Below, piece by piece: positions 53,916-62,371 of a stretch of DNA of 64,000 bases (its first letter is position 1; each line of letters starts with the position of its first letter). The DNA is taken from assembly GCA_034680345.1 (NCBI GenBank), contig JAXISZ010000001.1, positions 62,001 to 126,000 of the forward strand. The letters are read 5' to 3'. Under the pieces are notes generated by a model that saw only the letters and a list, made by a program, of their open reading frames with translations, did no database searches and was not told where the DNA came from. Position numbers and translations under genes: made by a program. This DNA is from SXZD01 sp034680345. Its GTDB lineage: Bacteria; Pseudomonadota; Gammaproteobacteria; Burkholderiales; Burkholderiaceae_B.

Positions 53916-55103
53916 ATGCGTAAAATCACTTCTTGTTTTGCTATTTCTTTAAGCATCTTTGCCATGGCATGCTCTCTGACAGCCTGTTCAAACAAAACAA
54001 TAGATCCACCTGTTGCACAGCCGCGCATTGAGGGCAATCAAATTATTTTCTCTGAAAACAGCAAACAACAAGAGGCATTGACCACCGAAATAACACACTT
54101 ACAAACTGAAGAAAATATCAAAATTTATGGTCGCGCGATTTTAGATGAACACCATACTGCACAAGTTTACAGCCCTTTTAATGGCCGAATTGAAAGATTG
54201 CTGGTCAGCTTAGGTGAAAAAGTACAAAAAGGGCAAGCGCTGGCGCGCATCAGCTCGCCAGAACTGGGGTTAATCAAAGCAGAACTGAGCAAAACGCAGG
54301 CTGACTTTTCACAAGCCAAACAAAACGCCCAACGCACAAGCCTTTTATTTGAACAAGGGCTGATTGCAAAAAAAGACCTTGAAATAGCACAAACCGAACT
54401 GAGCAAAGCCCGAGCCGAATACCAACGCAATCAAGCCAAAGCACAAGCCTATGCCGCTTCAGGGCAGGTCGATCAAACTGGTATTTTATTTGCTCCCATC
54501 TACGGCGAAGTGGTGGACATGAATATCCATGTAGGCACCGAAATTAGAGCAGAAAACAATCAAGGCAACCAATGGGCCCAAAGTACCCAAAGCAATGGTT
54601 CAGCCCTAAACACGGCACTATTTACCATCGGCAATACTAAAAATCTCATAGCGCTACTGGAAGTACCAGAAATTCAGGCCCATCGCATTAAACCAGGCCA
54701 AAAGATTCGCATTTGGGGAAATCAACAAGAAAATAACCCTATCAACAGCACTGTAAATTTTATACAAGAGATTGTAGACCCCCAAACCAGAACCGTTAAA
54801 ATCAGAGCTGATATTCAAAACATTCAAAGGCAATTGCGTGCAGAGCAATTTATCAACGCAACTGTACAAGTCCCCAGCCAACCTGGTTTACTGGTTAACG
54901 CCAGCAGCGTATTGTTATCGCCTGAAGGGGCCATTGCTTATGTTAAAGTCAAGCAAAACACCTTTGAACGTCGCTCCATCACCATACAAGAAGCAGGAAT
55001 TCAAACAACTCGCATCCTCTCTGGTGTAGCACCTGGGCAAGAGATTGTCAAAGATGGGGCACTGCACCTCGAACAACTGTTCAAAGAGGTACAAAAAAAA
55101 TGA
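53916..55103 (+). CDS. Heavy-metal RND periplasmic adaptor lipoprotein (CzcB-like)
   Basis: A 395-residue adaptor. N-terminal signal with lipobox-like ACSLTACSNK indicates a lipoprotein. Lipoyl half VYSPFNGRIERLLVSLGEKVQKGQ, a helical hairpin (LIKAELSKTQADFSQAKQ... LIAKKDLEIAQTELSKAR) and second half LFAPIYGEVVDMNIHVGTEI, then beta-barrel and C-terminal domain ending LSGVAPGQEIVKDGALHL. No long His-rich metal-binding tail is visible. It overlaps the pump gene by 4 bases. Confidence 0.9.
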   Translation: MRKITSCFAISLSIFAMACSLTACSNKTIDPPVAQPRIEGNQIIFSENSKQQEALTTEITHLQTEENIKIYGRAILDEHHTAQVYSPFNGRIERLLVSLGEKVQKGQALARISSPELGLIKAELSKTQADFSQAKQNAQRTSLLFEQGLIAKKDLEIAQTELSKARAEYQRNQAKAQAYAASGQVDQTGILFAPIYGEVVDMNIHVGTEIRAENNQGNQWAQSTQSNGSALNTALFTIGNTKNLIALLEVPEIQAHRIKPGQKIRIWGNQQENNPINSTVNFIQEIVDPQTRTVKIRADIQNIQRQLRAEQFINATVQVPSQPGLLVNASSVLLSPEGAIAYVKVKQNTFERRSITIQEAGIQTTRILSGVAPGQEIVKDGALHLEQLFKEVQKK

Positions 55104-58100
55104 AAAAAATGATTCAATTTGCCCTCACGCAACCTTTTTTTTGCGTGCTCGGAGTGGTGGTTTTTATTGCAATTGGCCTTTTTTCACTCAAACAATTGCC
55201 TATTGAAGCATTTCCAGACATCACAGACACCCAAGTCACTGTTATTTCACTGTACCCAGGGCGTGCTGCTGAAGAGGTTGAACGACAAATCACCATGCCA
55301 CTTGAAGTAGCACTCTCAGGTATACCCAATAGCATACGCATGTTTTCGCACACGCAATTTGGCTTGTCATACCTAGTGCTGACATTCAACGACAAGATTA
55401 CAGACCAGCTGGCGCGTCAATTGGTTTTAGAAAAACTGCGCGATGCCAGCTTACCCGATGATGTACACCCAGAACTGGCTGCCCTAACTTCAGCTGTTAG
55501 TGAAATATACCGCTACCGTTTACGTGCTGATCATAAATCACCCGAAGAACTGCGCACCTTACAAAACTGGGTTATGGAAAAACAGCTCAAACGCATACCA
55601 GGCGTTGCCGACGTGGTGTCTTTTGGTGGGCTCATTAAAACTTATGAAATACAACCCAAAATTGAAAAACTTCGAGATGCAAATATTTCCCTAGACGAAT
55701 TGGCCAACGCGGTTAAACGCTCCAACGCCAATGCAGGGGGCGGTTACATCGAGCATGGCGTACAACAATACTTAATTCGGGGCATTGGGCTGTTAGAATC
55801 TGCTGATCAAATTGAAAATATTGTAGTTACCGAACGCAACGGTTCACCTATTTTTCTCAAAACACTGGCCAATGTCACTGTTGGCGCCATTCCAAGACAA
55901 GGCCAAGCAGGACAAGACCAAGCCGATGACATTGTATTTGGTATTGTAATGATGAGAAAAGGGGAAACTGCATCAGTTGTTCTCAAAGACATTAAAACTA
56001 AAATTGCCGATTTAAATGAAAATGCCTTGCCCCCTGACGTTAAGATTGTGCCCTTCTACGACCGCTCATGGTTAATTAATAAAACTTTAAAAACGGTATT
56101 TCTTAACCTCCTTGAGGGCGCCTGCCTAGTGCTGGTTGTTCTGTATGTTTTTTTGTCAGACATACGCGCAGCAGCAATTGTGGCCAGCATCATTCCTTTG
56201 GCTTTGCTGGGCACATTTATTGGTCTCAGTGTGCTGGGTATTCCTGCGAATTTAATTTCATTGGGATCCATGGACTTTGGTATTATTATTGATGGTGCAG
56301 TTATTGTCATGGAAAACATTGTCACCGCCTTGGCTAGCCAATACGCCATAAACCACACCCGACAACAACGACTTACACAAATTTTACAAGCCACTGTACA
56401 AGTGGGGCGCCCCACCCTATTTTCAATGCTGATTATTATTGCTGCACACCTACCCATTTTAAGCTTACAAAGGCATGAAGGGCGTATTTTTTCGCCCATG
56501 GCGTATTCAGTAATTGCCGCCTTAATTGTGTCACTGCTGGCCTCATTAACCGTAGTACCACTGGCAAGCCACTGGTTTTTAACCAAAGAACAAAAACACC
56601 AAGAAAACCGCGTAATTTTGACATGTAAAAAGTACTACAGTTTTATACTCAATTGGGGTCGCTCCAATGTTCGTAAGGTATTTATTTGTTCATTGACTTT
56701 ACTGGCAGCAGCCATTGTAAGCGCTCGCTTTCTGGGCACAGAATTTTTGCCCGAATTAAACGAAGGTACACTTTGGGTAAACGTAAGCCTAGAGCCTTCA
56801 ACGTCCATACACCAAGCCAAAGAAGAAGCTCGAAAAATTCGAGCAAAAATCAATCAAGTTCCCGAGGTGGCCTCTGTCATTTCCAAGCTGGGCCGACCAG
56901 AAGATGGTACCGATCCAAAAATTGCCAGCCAACTTGAAATACTGGTGGAACTAAAATCAGAACAACAATGGCGAGCAAAGACCGATAAACACAAAGTGAT
57001 TGAAGATATCGAACACAATTTATCAGAAATTCCAGGTATTGCCGTGGCTGTTTCTCAACCCATTCGTGACAATGTGCTAGAAAGTATTTCGCAAATTGAC
57101 GGACAAATTGTTGTCAAAGTGACCGGCAACGACCTTGATATCCTTCGCAATTATGGCGACACCATATTACAAACCATCAAACCGATTGCAGGCGTTACAC
57201 GTGCGTTTATCGACCGGCACGGACAACTACCGCAATACCGCATCAACATCAACAGAACACAGGCTGCACGTTATGGGCTTTCAATTGCAGACATTAACGA
57301 AACCATCGAAACTGCACTGGCAGGACGCACCGTTACTGCCATTTGGGAAGGAGAAAAACGCTTCGATGTTGTGGTTCGCTTGGACCCCAAAGAACGCAGT
57401 CCAGAGCGTATTCAAAATTTACTGATTTCTACACCCTCTGGAAAATTTGTCCCTCTGTCTGAAATTGCCACATTCGAACTCAAATCAGGAGCGATGAATA
57501 TCGCCCGAGAAAATGGCAAACGCGTGCTTTCAATTGGTATCTTTATTCGCGATCGGGATATGGGCGGCGTTGTGGCTGATATGCAAAAAGCCGTTAAAGA
57601 CAATTTAAAATTGGACCGCGGCTATACACTGACCTGGTCTGGGGAATTTGAAAATCAGGAACGGGCTATGGAACGCTTATCGATTGTTGTACCAATTGTC
57701 ATTTTACTCATTTTTTTACTTCTTTTTCAAATATTTAAATCGTTAAGCGACGCTTTAGTCATCACAGCCAATATTCCTTTGGCCATGATTGGAGGTATTT
57801 TTGCTTTATTAGTAACAGACACACCTTTATCCGTGTCTGCAGCTATTGGGTTTATTGCCTTATTTGGTCAGGCAGTACTCAATGGTGTAGTGATGATCTC
57901 GCACTTTAGAGAACTCATCAAGCAAGGTTTATCTACGGAACAAGCAATTATGCAGGGTTCGATGAACCGACTGCGCACCGTCCTAATGACATCGATACTG
58001 GCAATGTTTGCTCTGCTACCGATGGCACTGTCCAACGCGATTGGTTCCGAAACCCAAAAACCGTTAGCCATTGTTGTCATTGGCGGATTAATCACCTCTA

Positions 58101-58177
58101 CACTGTTGACTCTGCTGGTACTCCCCTTGGCCTATGAGCACCTAAAGAAACTCAAATTCCATACCAGCTTGCAATAA
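55100..58177 (+). CDS. Heavy-metal efflux RND pump (CzcA/CusA family)
   Basis: A 1025-residue inner-membrane antiporter. The HME-RND signature in TM4 is SMDFGIIIDGAVIVMENI (about 390-407), with the DFG..DGAV form that distinguishes metal pumps from drug pumps. The family N-terminus QLPIEAFPDITDTQVTVIS is clear. Metal choice (Zn/Co/Cd versus Cu/Ag) is not decided: the DFG..DGAV pattern is common in divalent-cation (Czc-type) pumps, while a periplasmic Met triad was not verified. The 3' end overlaps the convergent phosphodiesterase-like gene by 36 bases. Confidence 0.92.
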   Translation: MKKMIQFALTQPFFCVLGVVVFIAIGLFSLKQLPIEAFPDITDTQVTVISLYPGRAAEEVERQITMPLEVALSGIPNSIRMFSHTQFGLSYLVLTFNDKITDQLARQLVLEKLRDASLPDDVHPELAALTSAVSEIYRYRLRADHKSPEELRTLQNWVMEKQLKRIPGVADVVSFGGLIKTYEIQPKIEKLRDANISLDELANAVKRSNANAGGGYIEHGVQQYLIRGIGLLESADQIENIVVTERNGSPIFLKTLANVTVGAIPRQGQAGQDQADDIVFGIVMMRKGETASVVLKDIKTKIADLNENALPPDVKIVPFYDRSWLINKTLKTVFLNLLEGACLVLVVLYVFLSDIRAAAIVASIIPLALLGTFIGLSVLGIPANLISLGSMDFGIIIDGAVIVMENIVTALASQYAINHTRQQRLTQILQATVQVGRPTLFSMLIIIAAHLPILSLQRHEGRIFSPMAYSVIAALIVSLLASLTVVPLASHWFLTKEQKHQENRVILTCKKYYSFILNWGRSNVRKVFICSLTLLAAAIVSARFLGTEFLPELNEGTLWVNVSLEPSTSIHQAKEEARKIRAKINQVPEVASVISKLGRPEDGTDPKIASQLEILVELKSEQQWRAKTDKHKVIEDIEHNLSEIPGIAVAVSQPIRDNVLESISQIDGQIVVKVTGNDLDILRNYGDTILQTIKPIAGVTRAFIDRHGQLPQYRININRTQAARYGLSIADINETIETALAGRTVTAIWEGEKRFDVVVRLDPKERSPERIQNLLISTPSGKFVPLSEIATFELKSGAMNIARENGKRVLSIGIFIRDRDMGGVVADMQKAVKDNLKLDRGYTLTWSGEFENQERAMERLSIVVPIVILLIFLLLFQIFKSLSDALVITANIPLAMIGGIFALLVTDTPLSVSAAIGFIALFGQAVLNGVVMISHFRELIKQGLSTEQAIMQGSMNRLRTVLMTSILAMFALLPMALSNAIGSETQKPLAIVVIGGLITSTLLTLLVLPLAYEHLKKLKFHTSLQ

Positions 58178-58915
58178 ATGAACTGGTCGAGTAGCAGTAG
58201 CAGGATCTTTTAATTGTGCATGAATACTATTGTATTCTCTCGGTTTTAAATGGCTGATCCAAACCTCACAGTCGGGACGCAATTTTTTTAATTCGTCAAA
58301 CAATAATTTGGGGCACAAATGGCAAGATAAATCAGCAATCCACGCCTCATGGTCTGGAAAAGCCGATTCTACAAACAAACGGCTAACAGCTGGCATGGCA
58401 TTAATCAACTCGTAAAAGCGGTGAGTGCGGTGTGTATCACCAGAAAAAGCCCAACACGGGCCGCCATCATCCACAATAAAACCAAAAGCATGAACAGCAT
58501 GATTCACTTCAATAGGCAAAAAACGCCTATGGCCTATATGAACAAATTGCTCAGAAAATATTTCCTGATAACGCATTACCGCTCGATCAGGTGATGGTAT
58601 TTGAGTGAAGTCAGGCCATATCACATCATTAAAAATATGCTTTTTCAAAGCTGTAATAGAATCGCGCGATGCATAAATTGTTAATAGCTGTGAACGATTC
58701 ACCCCCACCGTATCAATTAAAAAAGGCAATGCACATATGTGATCTAAGTGAGTATGCGTCAAAAAAACATGCTGAATTTTTTCTAAACTGACCATCGGCA
58801 TGCTACACACACCAGTGCCAGCATCCAATAAAATGTCATCATCAACTAAAAAAGCTGTGGTTCCTTCAAAAGGAATTCCAATGCTTCCGCCACAACCCAA
58901 CACTTTAATTTTCAT
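58142..58915 (-). CDS. Class-II cyclic-nucleotide phosphodiesterase-like metallo-hydrolase
   Basis: A 257-residue metallo-beta-lactamase-fold protein. N-terminal VLGCGGSIG and the metal motif THTHLDHICAL match the class-II 3',5'-cyclic-nucleotide phosphodiesterase signature (HxHLDHxxx); further ligands are in the FSGDTHRT aspartate and the C-terminal ISHLKPREY histidine. RNase Z-like proteins have related folds, but the HLDH and HLKP forms fit cAMP phosphodiesterases (CpdP/PDE1 type). No signal peptide is seen, so cytosolic. The C-terminal end overlaps the CzcA-like gene by 36 bases tail to tail. Its closeness to an oxidoreductase with two cNMP-binding domains is suggestive. Confidence 0.75.
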   Translation of the reverse strand: MKIKVLGCGGSIGIPFEGTTAFLVDDDILLDAGTGVCSMPMVSLEKIQHVFLTHTHLDHICALPFLIDTVGVNRSQLLTIYASRDSITALKKHIFNDVIWPDFTQIPSPDRAVMRYQEIFSEQFVHIGHRRFLPIEVNHAVHAFGFIVDDGGPCWAFSGDTHRTHRFYELINAMPAVSRLFVESAFPDHEAWIADLSCHLCPKLLFDELKKLRPDCEVWISHLKPREYNSIHAQLKDPATATRPVHLLQAGMEFEFL

Positions 58916-59059
58916 GAAAACATACGCATATTTAGATCGTCCATTAGGATAATCAATTTCTTAAGAAAAAAAGTGGTTTTTACAAAAAAAGTTATAGAAA
59001 ATCCCCTATTTCTTAAAAAATTTTATTGATTATTTTTAAAATGTCCTTACTCTAAAAAT

Positions 59060-59251
59060 CTAGCAAACCCCTTCGAAAAAGAGAATCAAAGCCAGATCTT
59101 TTGTTAAATCACTTGAATAGCGCAACACTAAATCTAGATCACTGCCTTCATGTGCTCCACCGTTGACGCAACTGCCATAAGCCCAAAGTTCTACCTGAGG
59201 AATATATTTTGCCAATAAATTGCACAAAATTTGCAGATGGCCACTGGTCAT
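59060..59251 (-). pseudogene. Truncated minimal nucleotidyltransferase (MNT-like)
   Basis: The frame (MTSGHLQIL... from 59251, or 8 residues more from 59275) has the polymerase-beta nucleotidyltransferase motif AYGSCVNGGAHEGSDLDLVL, with G-S and D-x-D catalytic spacing. After LTKDL the sequence loses the family pattern and stops (LFFEGVC), about 35 residues short of a normal MNT protein. No HEPN partner gene is beside it. It is probably a decayed HEPN-MNT toxin-antitoxin antitoxin. A shortened functional enzyme is unlikely. The AT-rich stretch 58916-59059 carries nothing else recognisable. Confidence 0.6.
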
Positions 59252-59318
59252 TTGCACCCCAGCATGCAACCCCATGACACTTTTAAATATAAACTATGGC
59301 ATAAAACAATATATAACC

Positions 59319-60905
59319 TTAAGGCGAACTGCGAATAAGATAATCAAAAGCACTTAAAGCAGCGTTAGCGCCTTCACCCATGGCAATGATAATCTGCTTA
59401 TAAGGCACGGTTGTACAATCACCCGCAGCAAATACCCCTTGAGCAGATGTTTGACCACGACGATCAACTTCAATTTCTCCATGCTTTGACAATCCAACCG
59501 TACCCTTTAGCCAATCTGTATTTGGCAGTAAGCCAATTTGTACAAAAACGCCTTCCAGTTCGAGACGGATATCTTGCCCATTTTCTCGATTTTTATAAAC
59601 CAATCCATTAATCTTTTTCCCATCACCCAACACCTCTGTTGTTTGAGCATTTGTAATGATAGATACATTAGATAAACTCTTAAGTTTACGCTGTAAAACG
59701 GCATCGGCACGCAATTCAGCACCAAACTCAATTAAGCTGACATACCCAACTATGCCAGCCAAATCAATGGCTGCCTCAACTCCCGAATTGCCTCCACCGA
59801 TAACTGCAACCCGCTTACCTTTAAACAACGGACCATCGCAATGCGGGCAATAAGCCACTCCCTTGCCTCGATATTCATTTTCTCCAGGCACATTCAATTC
59901 TCGCCAACGTGCACCGGTTGAAATAATCACTGTTTTCGCTTTCAAGGTTGCTCCGCTCACCGTTTGCACTTGTACATAACCACTGGCTTCAGTTGGTAAA
60001 GTTAACGACTGTGCACGCTGTAAGTTCATGATATCAACATCATAAGACTTTACATGTTGTTCCAACTGAGCAACCAGTTTAGGGCCTTCGGTTTCTTGAA
60101 CTGAAATAAAATTTTCAATACCCAACGTGTCCATCACCTGACCACCAAAACGCTCTGCAACAATGCCGGTACGAATTCCTTTGCGCGCAGCGTAGACTGC
60201 GGCAGCAGAACCGGCTGGGCCTCCACCAACAATCAACACATCATACGGTGCTTGAGCATTGATTTTCTCAGCCTCCCGAGCAGCTGCGCCCGTATCAAGT
60301 TTGGCTAAAATTTCTTCAATACTCATGCGGCCCGCACCAAACTCTTGACCATTCAAGTAAATAGTAGGCACCGCCATAACTTGACGTTGCTCAACAACGC
60401 TTTGAAAATAAGCACCGTCCACCATTGTATGTTGAATGCGAGGATTGATGACCGCCATCAAATTCAACGCTTGCACAACATCAGGGCAGTTATGACAGCT
60501 CAAAGAAACAAAGGTTTCAAAACAATAATGACCAGGTAAATTCCGAATTTGCTCGATTACGGAGGCATCAACCTTAGGCGGATACCCTCCCATTTGCAAT
60601 AAAGCCAATACCAATGAAGTAAATTCATGGCCCATAGGTAATCCAGCAAATCGAACAACGCCACATTGCGTTTTATATGTTAGTGGTGCAACTGTAAAAG
60701 AGGGTTGCCATTGTGTATTAGAATTGGATTCAGAATCAAAACGTTGCGCAACAGTAACCAAATCAGACAAACCAGCAATTTGATTAACCAATTCTTGTAT
60801 ATTTTCAGACAACGCACTTGAATCCAACGTTGTAGTAAGCTCAATAGGCTGCTGCAAACGCTGCAAGTAATTTCTCAGTTGTTCTTGAATATTGGCGTCT
60901 AACAT
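59319..60905 (-). CDS. ahpF: Alkyl hydroperoxide reductase subunit F
   Basis: NADH:AhpC disulfide reductase (528 residues), cytosolic. The N-terminal tandem thioredoxin-fold domain carries the CxxC in SLSCHNCPDVVQ (about 130); the flavoprotein part begins with FAD motif GGGPAGSAAAVYAARKG (about 220), has the redox CPHC in AYCPHCDGPL (about 350) and the NAD motif GGGNSGVEAAIDLAG. The C-terminal GVFAAGDCTTVPYKQII completes the family signature. It follows ahpC by about 290 bases that contain a long hairpin. Confidence 0.96.
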   Translation of the reverse strand: MLDANIQEQLRNYLQRLQQPIELTTTLDSSALSENIQELVNQIAGLSDLVTVAQRFDSESNSNTQWQPSFTVAPLTYKTQCGVVRFAGLPMGHEFTSLVLALLQMGGYPPKVDASVIEQIRNLPGHYCFETFVSLSCHNCPDVVQALNLMAVINPRIQHTMVDGAYFQSVVEQRQVMAVPTIYLNGQEFGAGRMSIEEILAKLDTGAAAREAEKINAQAPYDVLIVGGGPAGSAAAVYAARKGIRTGIVAERFGGQVMDTLGIENFISVQETEGPKLVAQLEQHVKSYDVDIMNLQRAQSLTLPTEASGYVQVQTVSGATLKAKTVIISTGARWRELNVPGENEYRGKGVAYCPHCDGPLFKGKRVAVIGGGNSGVEAAIDLAGIVGYVSLIEFGAELRADAVLQRKLKSLSNVSIITNAQTTEVLGDGKKINGLVYKNRENGQDIRLELEGVFVQIGLLPNTDWLKGTVGLSKHGEIEVDRRGQTSAQGVFAAGDCTTVPYKQIIIAMGEGANAALSAFDYLIRSSP

Positions 60906-61096
60906 ATTGCCCTCCTAAAGTAATGCAACTAAAGCTTACAACTAAAATAGATAACTAAAGTAATTCAAACCCAAAGCAACTCAAATCTAAAACAATTTCT
61001 GCCACTAACGCAATAAAATGGCTCAATACAACCCCAGCTGCCTATATAAAATAAAGTCACCACCTAGCCATGCAATCTAGGTTATTTTAGGTTAAT

Positions 61097-61136
61097 GTGT
61101 TGCCTGTTGATTGGTTAATCTTTGAACAGGCAACAC
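61097..61136 (-). promoter_or_regulatory. Large hairpin between ahpC and ahpF
   Basis: GTGTTGCCTGTT (61097-61108) and AACAGGCAACAC (61125-61136) form a perfect 12-bp stem with a 16-base loop. It sits after the ahpC stop and before ahpF, without a T-run. It may stabilise the ahpC message or reduce readthrough into ahpF. The remainder of 60906-61195 shows no gene. Confidence 0.5.
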
Positions 61137-61195
61137 CACAAGTTTTAAAGCGGCTTTCAAAAAAGCACGATCTCAAACAGTCTAAAACTCAGAGA

Positions 61196-61771
61196 TTAGA
61201 TTTTTCCAACCAAGTCCAGAGATGGGGCTAAAGTAGCAGCACCGTCATTCCACTTAGCAGGGCAAACTTCGTTGGGGTGGCTGGCGGTATACTGAGCGGC
61301 TTTAAGTTTGCGCAAAGTTTCTGAAACATCGCGGGCAATTTCGTTGGAATGCACTTCCATGGTTTTAATGATACCGTCGGGATTGACAACAAACGTTCCA
61401 CGCAAAGATAAACCTTCTGCAGCAATGTGAACGCCAAACGCATTGGTTAACTGATGTGTTGGGTCGCCCACCAAAGGAAACTTCGCTTTACCAACTGCTT
61501 TGGAAGTTTCGTGCCAAACTTTATGAGAAAAATGAGTATCCGTGGTTACGATGTATACTTCTGCGCCTAATTTCTGAAATTCACTATAATGCTCGGCCGC
61601 GTCTTCAATTTCAGTTGGACAATTGAATGTAAAAGCCGCAGGCATGAAAATCAGCACAGACCACTTGCCTTTTAAATTGGCTTCAGTCACCTCAATGAAC
61701 TCGCCTTTACCACTGCGGTTAACAAAAGCCTGGGTTTTAAAAGCTTGAACTTGCGTGTTGATCAACGACAT
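61196..61771 (-). CDS. ahpC: Alkyl hydroperoxide reductase subunit C (peroxiredoxin)
   Basis: Typical 2-Cys peroxiredoxin (191 residues) that reduces hydrogen peroxide and organic peroxides using AhpF. Peroxidatic Cys in AAFTFNCPTEIED (about residue 49) and resolving Cys in NEVCPAKWN (about 168). Start at 61771 (MSLINTQV), chosen over the ATG at 61819 because AGGAG lies 8-9 bases ahead and this N-terminus is family-typical. An OxyR-like site lies about 80-120 bases upstream. Confidence 0.96.
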   Translation of the reverse strand: MSLINTQVQAFKTQAFVNRSGKGEFIEVTEANLKGKWSVLIFMPAAFTFNCPTEIEDAAEHYSEFQKLGAEVYIVTTDTHFSHKVWHETSKAVGKAKFPLVGDPTHQLTNAFGVHIAAEGLSLRGTFVVNPDGIIKTMEVHSNEIARDVSETLRKLKAAQYTASHPNEVCPAKWNDGAATLAPSLDLVGKI

Positions 61772-61852
61772 GTATTGCTCCTGTTTTAGGTTTAAGTGAT
61801 GTAAATGTCTTATCGACAAACATAGTTTACAGATCTTAAAACCATACTTCCA

Positions 61853-61889
61853 ATTAATTGTTACTAAACTTTCATTAGTTAAAAACTAT
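61853..61889 (-). promoter_or_regulatory. OxyR-like binding site upstream of ahpC
   Basis: On the minus strand ATAG, CTAA, TTAG and TAAT occur at exact 7-base intervals, matching the ATAG-N7-CTAT-N7-ATAG-N7-CTAT OxyR consensus at 12 of 16 positions. It ends next to a possible -35 element (TTGGAA), the usual arrangement for OxyR activation of ahpC. The AT-rich composition makes chance matches easier, so moderate confidence. Confidence 0.45.
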
Positions 61890-61902
61890 TGGAATAAAAA
61901 AC

Positions 61903-62301
61903 CTAAAACGCACCTTTACCTGATGAACAAAACTCAAAAGCACGCTCAGTAACCCCTGTCACAATCGCTTGCAACACCAAATCCCATTCCCCTACGGCCG
62001 AACTGGCTTGAATATCAACACCGCAAAATTTTTGACGACACTGCTCCAAAAGCACCGGAAAATCTTTGCGCAAATGTCCACCCTGGCCAAAAAACACTGG
62101 CACCACCAATATGCGCTGCGCACCTCGCTGCACTAAATCTGTAACAGCTTCAATTAAGCTGGGTGACATCAACTCTAAATAGGCTAAATGCAATAATTCT
62201 GGCGCTGGCAACTTAGCTTGCAATAACTGGTACAAACGTTCGAAGGGCTCAGCCCAACGGGGGTCTCGGGCACCATGTCCAAATAAAATAACAGCCTGCA
62301 T
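61903..62301 (-). CDS. CbiX/SirB-type chelatase (single domain)
   Basis: A 132-residue chelatase-fold protein that would insert metal into sirohydrochlorin or a related tetrapyrrole (sirohaem or cobalamin pathway). The family N-terminus MQAVILFGHGARDPRW with the catalytic His is clear, followed by LAYLELMSPSLIEAVTDLV and the second His in VPVFFGQGGHLRKDFP. Start at 62301 is chosen, because the upstream ATG at 62361 only adds an unrelated hydrophobic stretch. The C-terminus is not His-rich. Co-directional between lptG and ahpC. Confidence 0.87.
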   Translation of the reverse strand: MQAVILFGHGARDPRWAEPFERLYQLLQAKLPAPELLHLAYLELMSPSLIEAVTDLVQRGAQRILVVPVFFGQGGHLRKDFPVLLEQCRQKFCGVDIQASSAVGEWDLVLQAIVTGVTERAFEFCSSGKGAF

Positions 62302-62371
62302 TACCAATTTACTCCACAAAAAAACCAATAAAAAAGCAGCACGATACCAAGAAAAAGCCAAAAAAACTCAA

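Noticed and set aside
56056..56586. 176-codon frame antisense to the CzcA-like gene
   Set aside because: Shadow of a well-supported RND pump gene.
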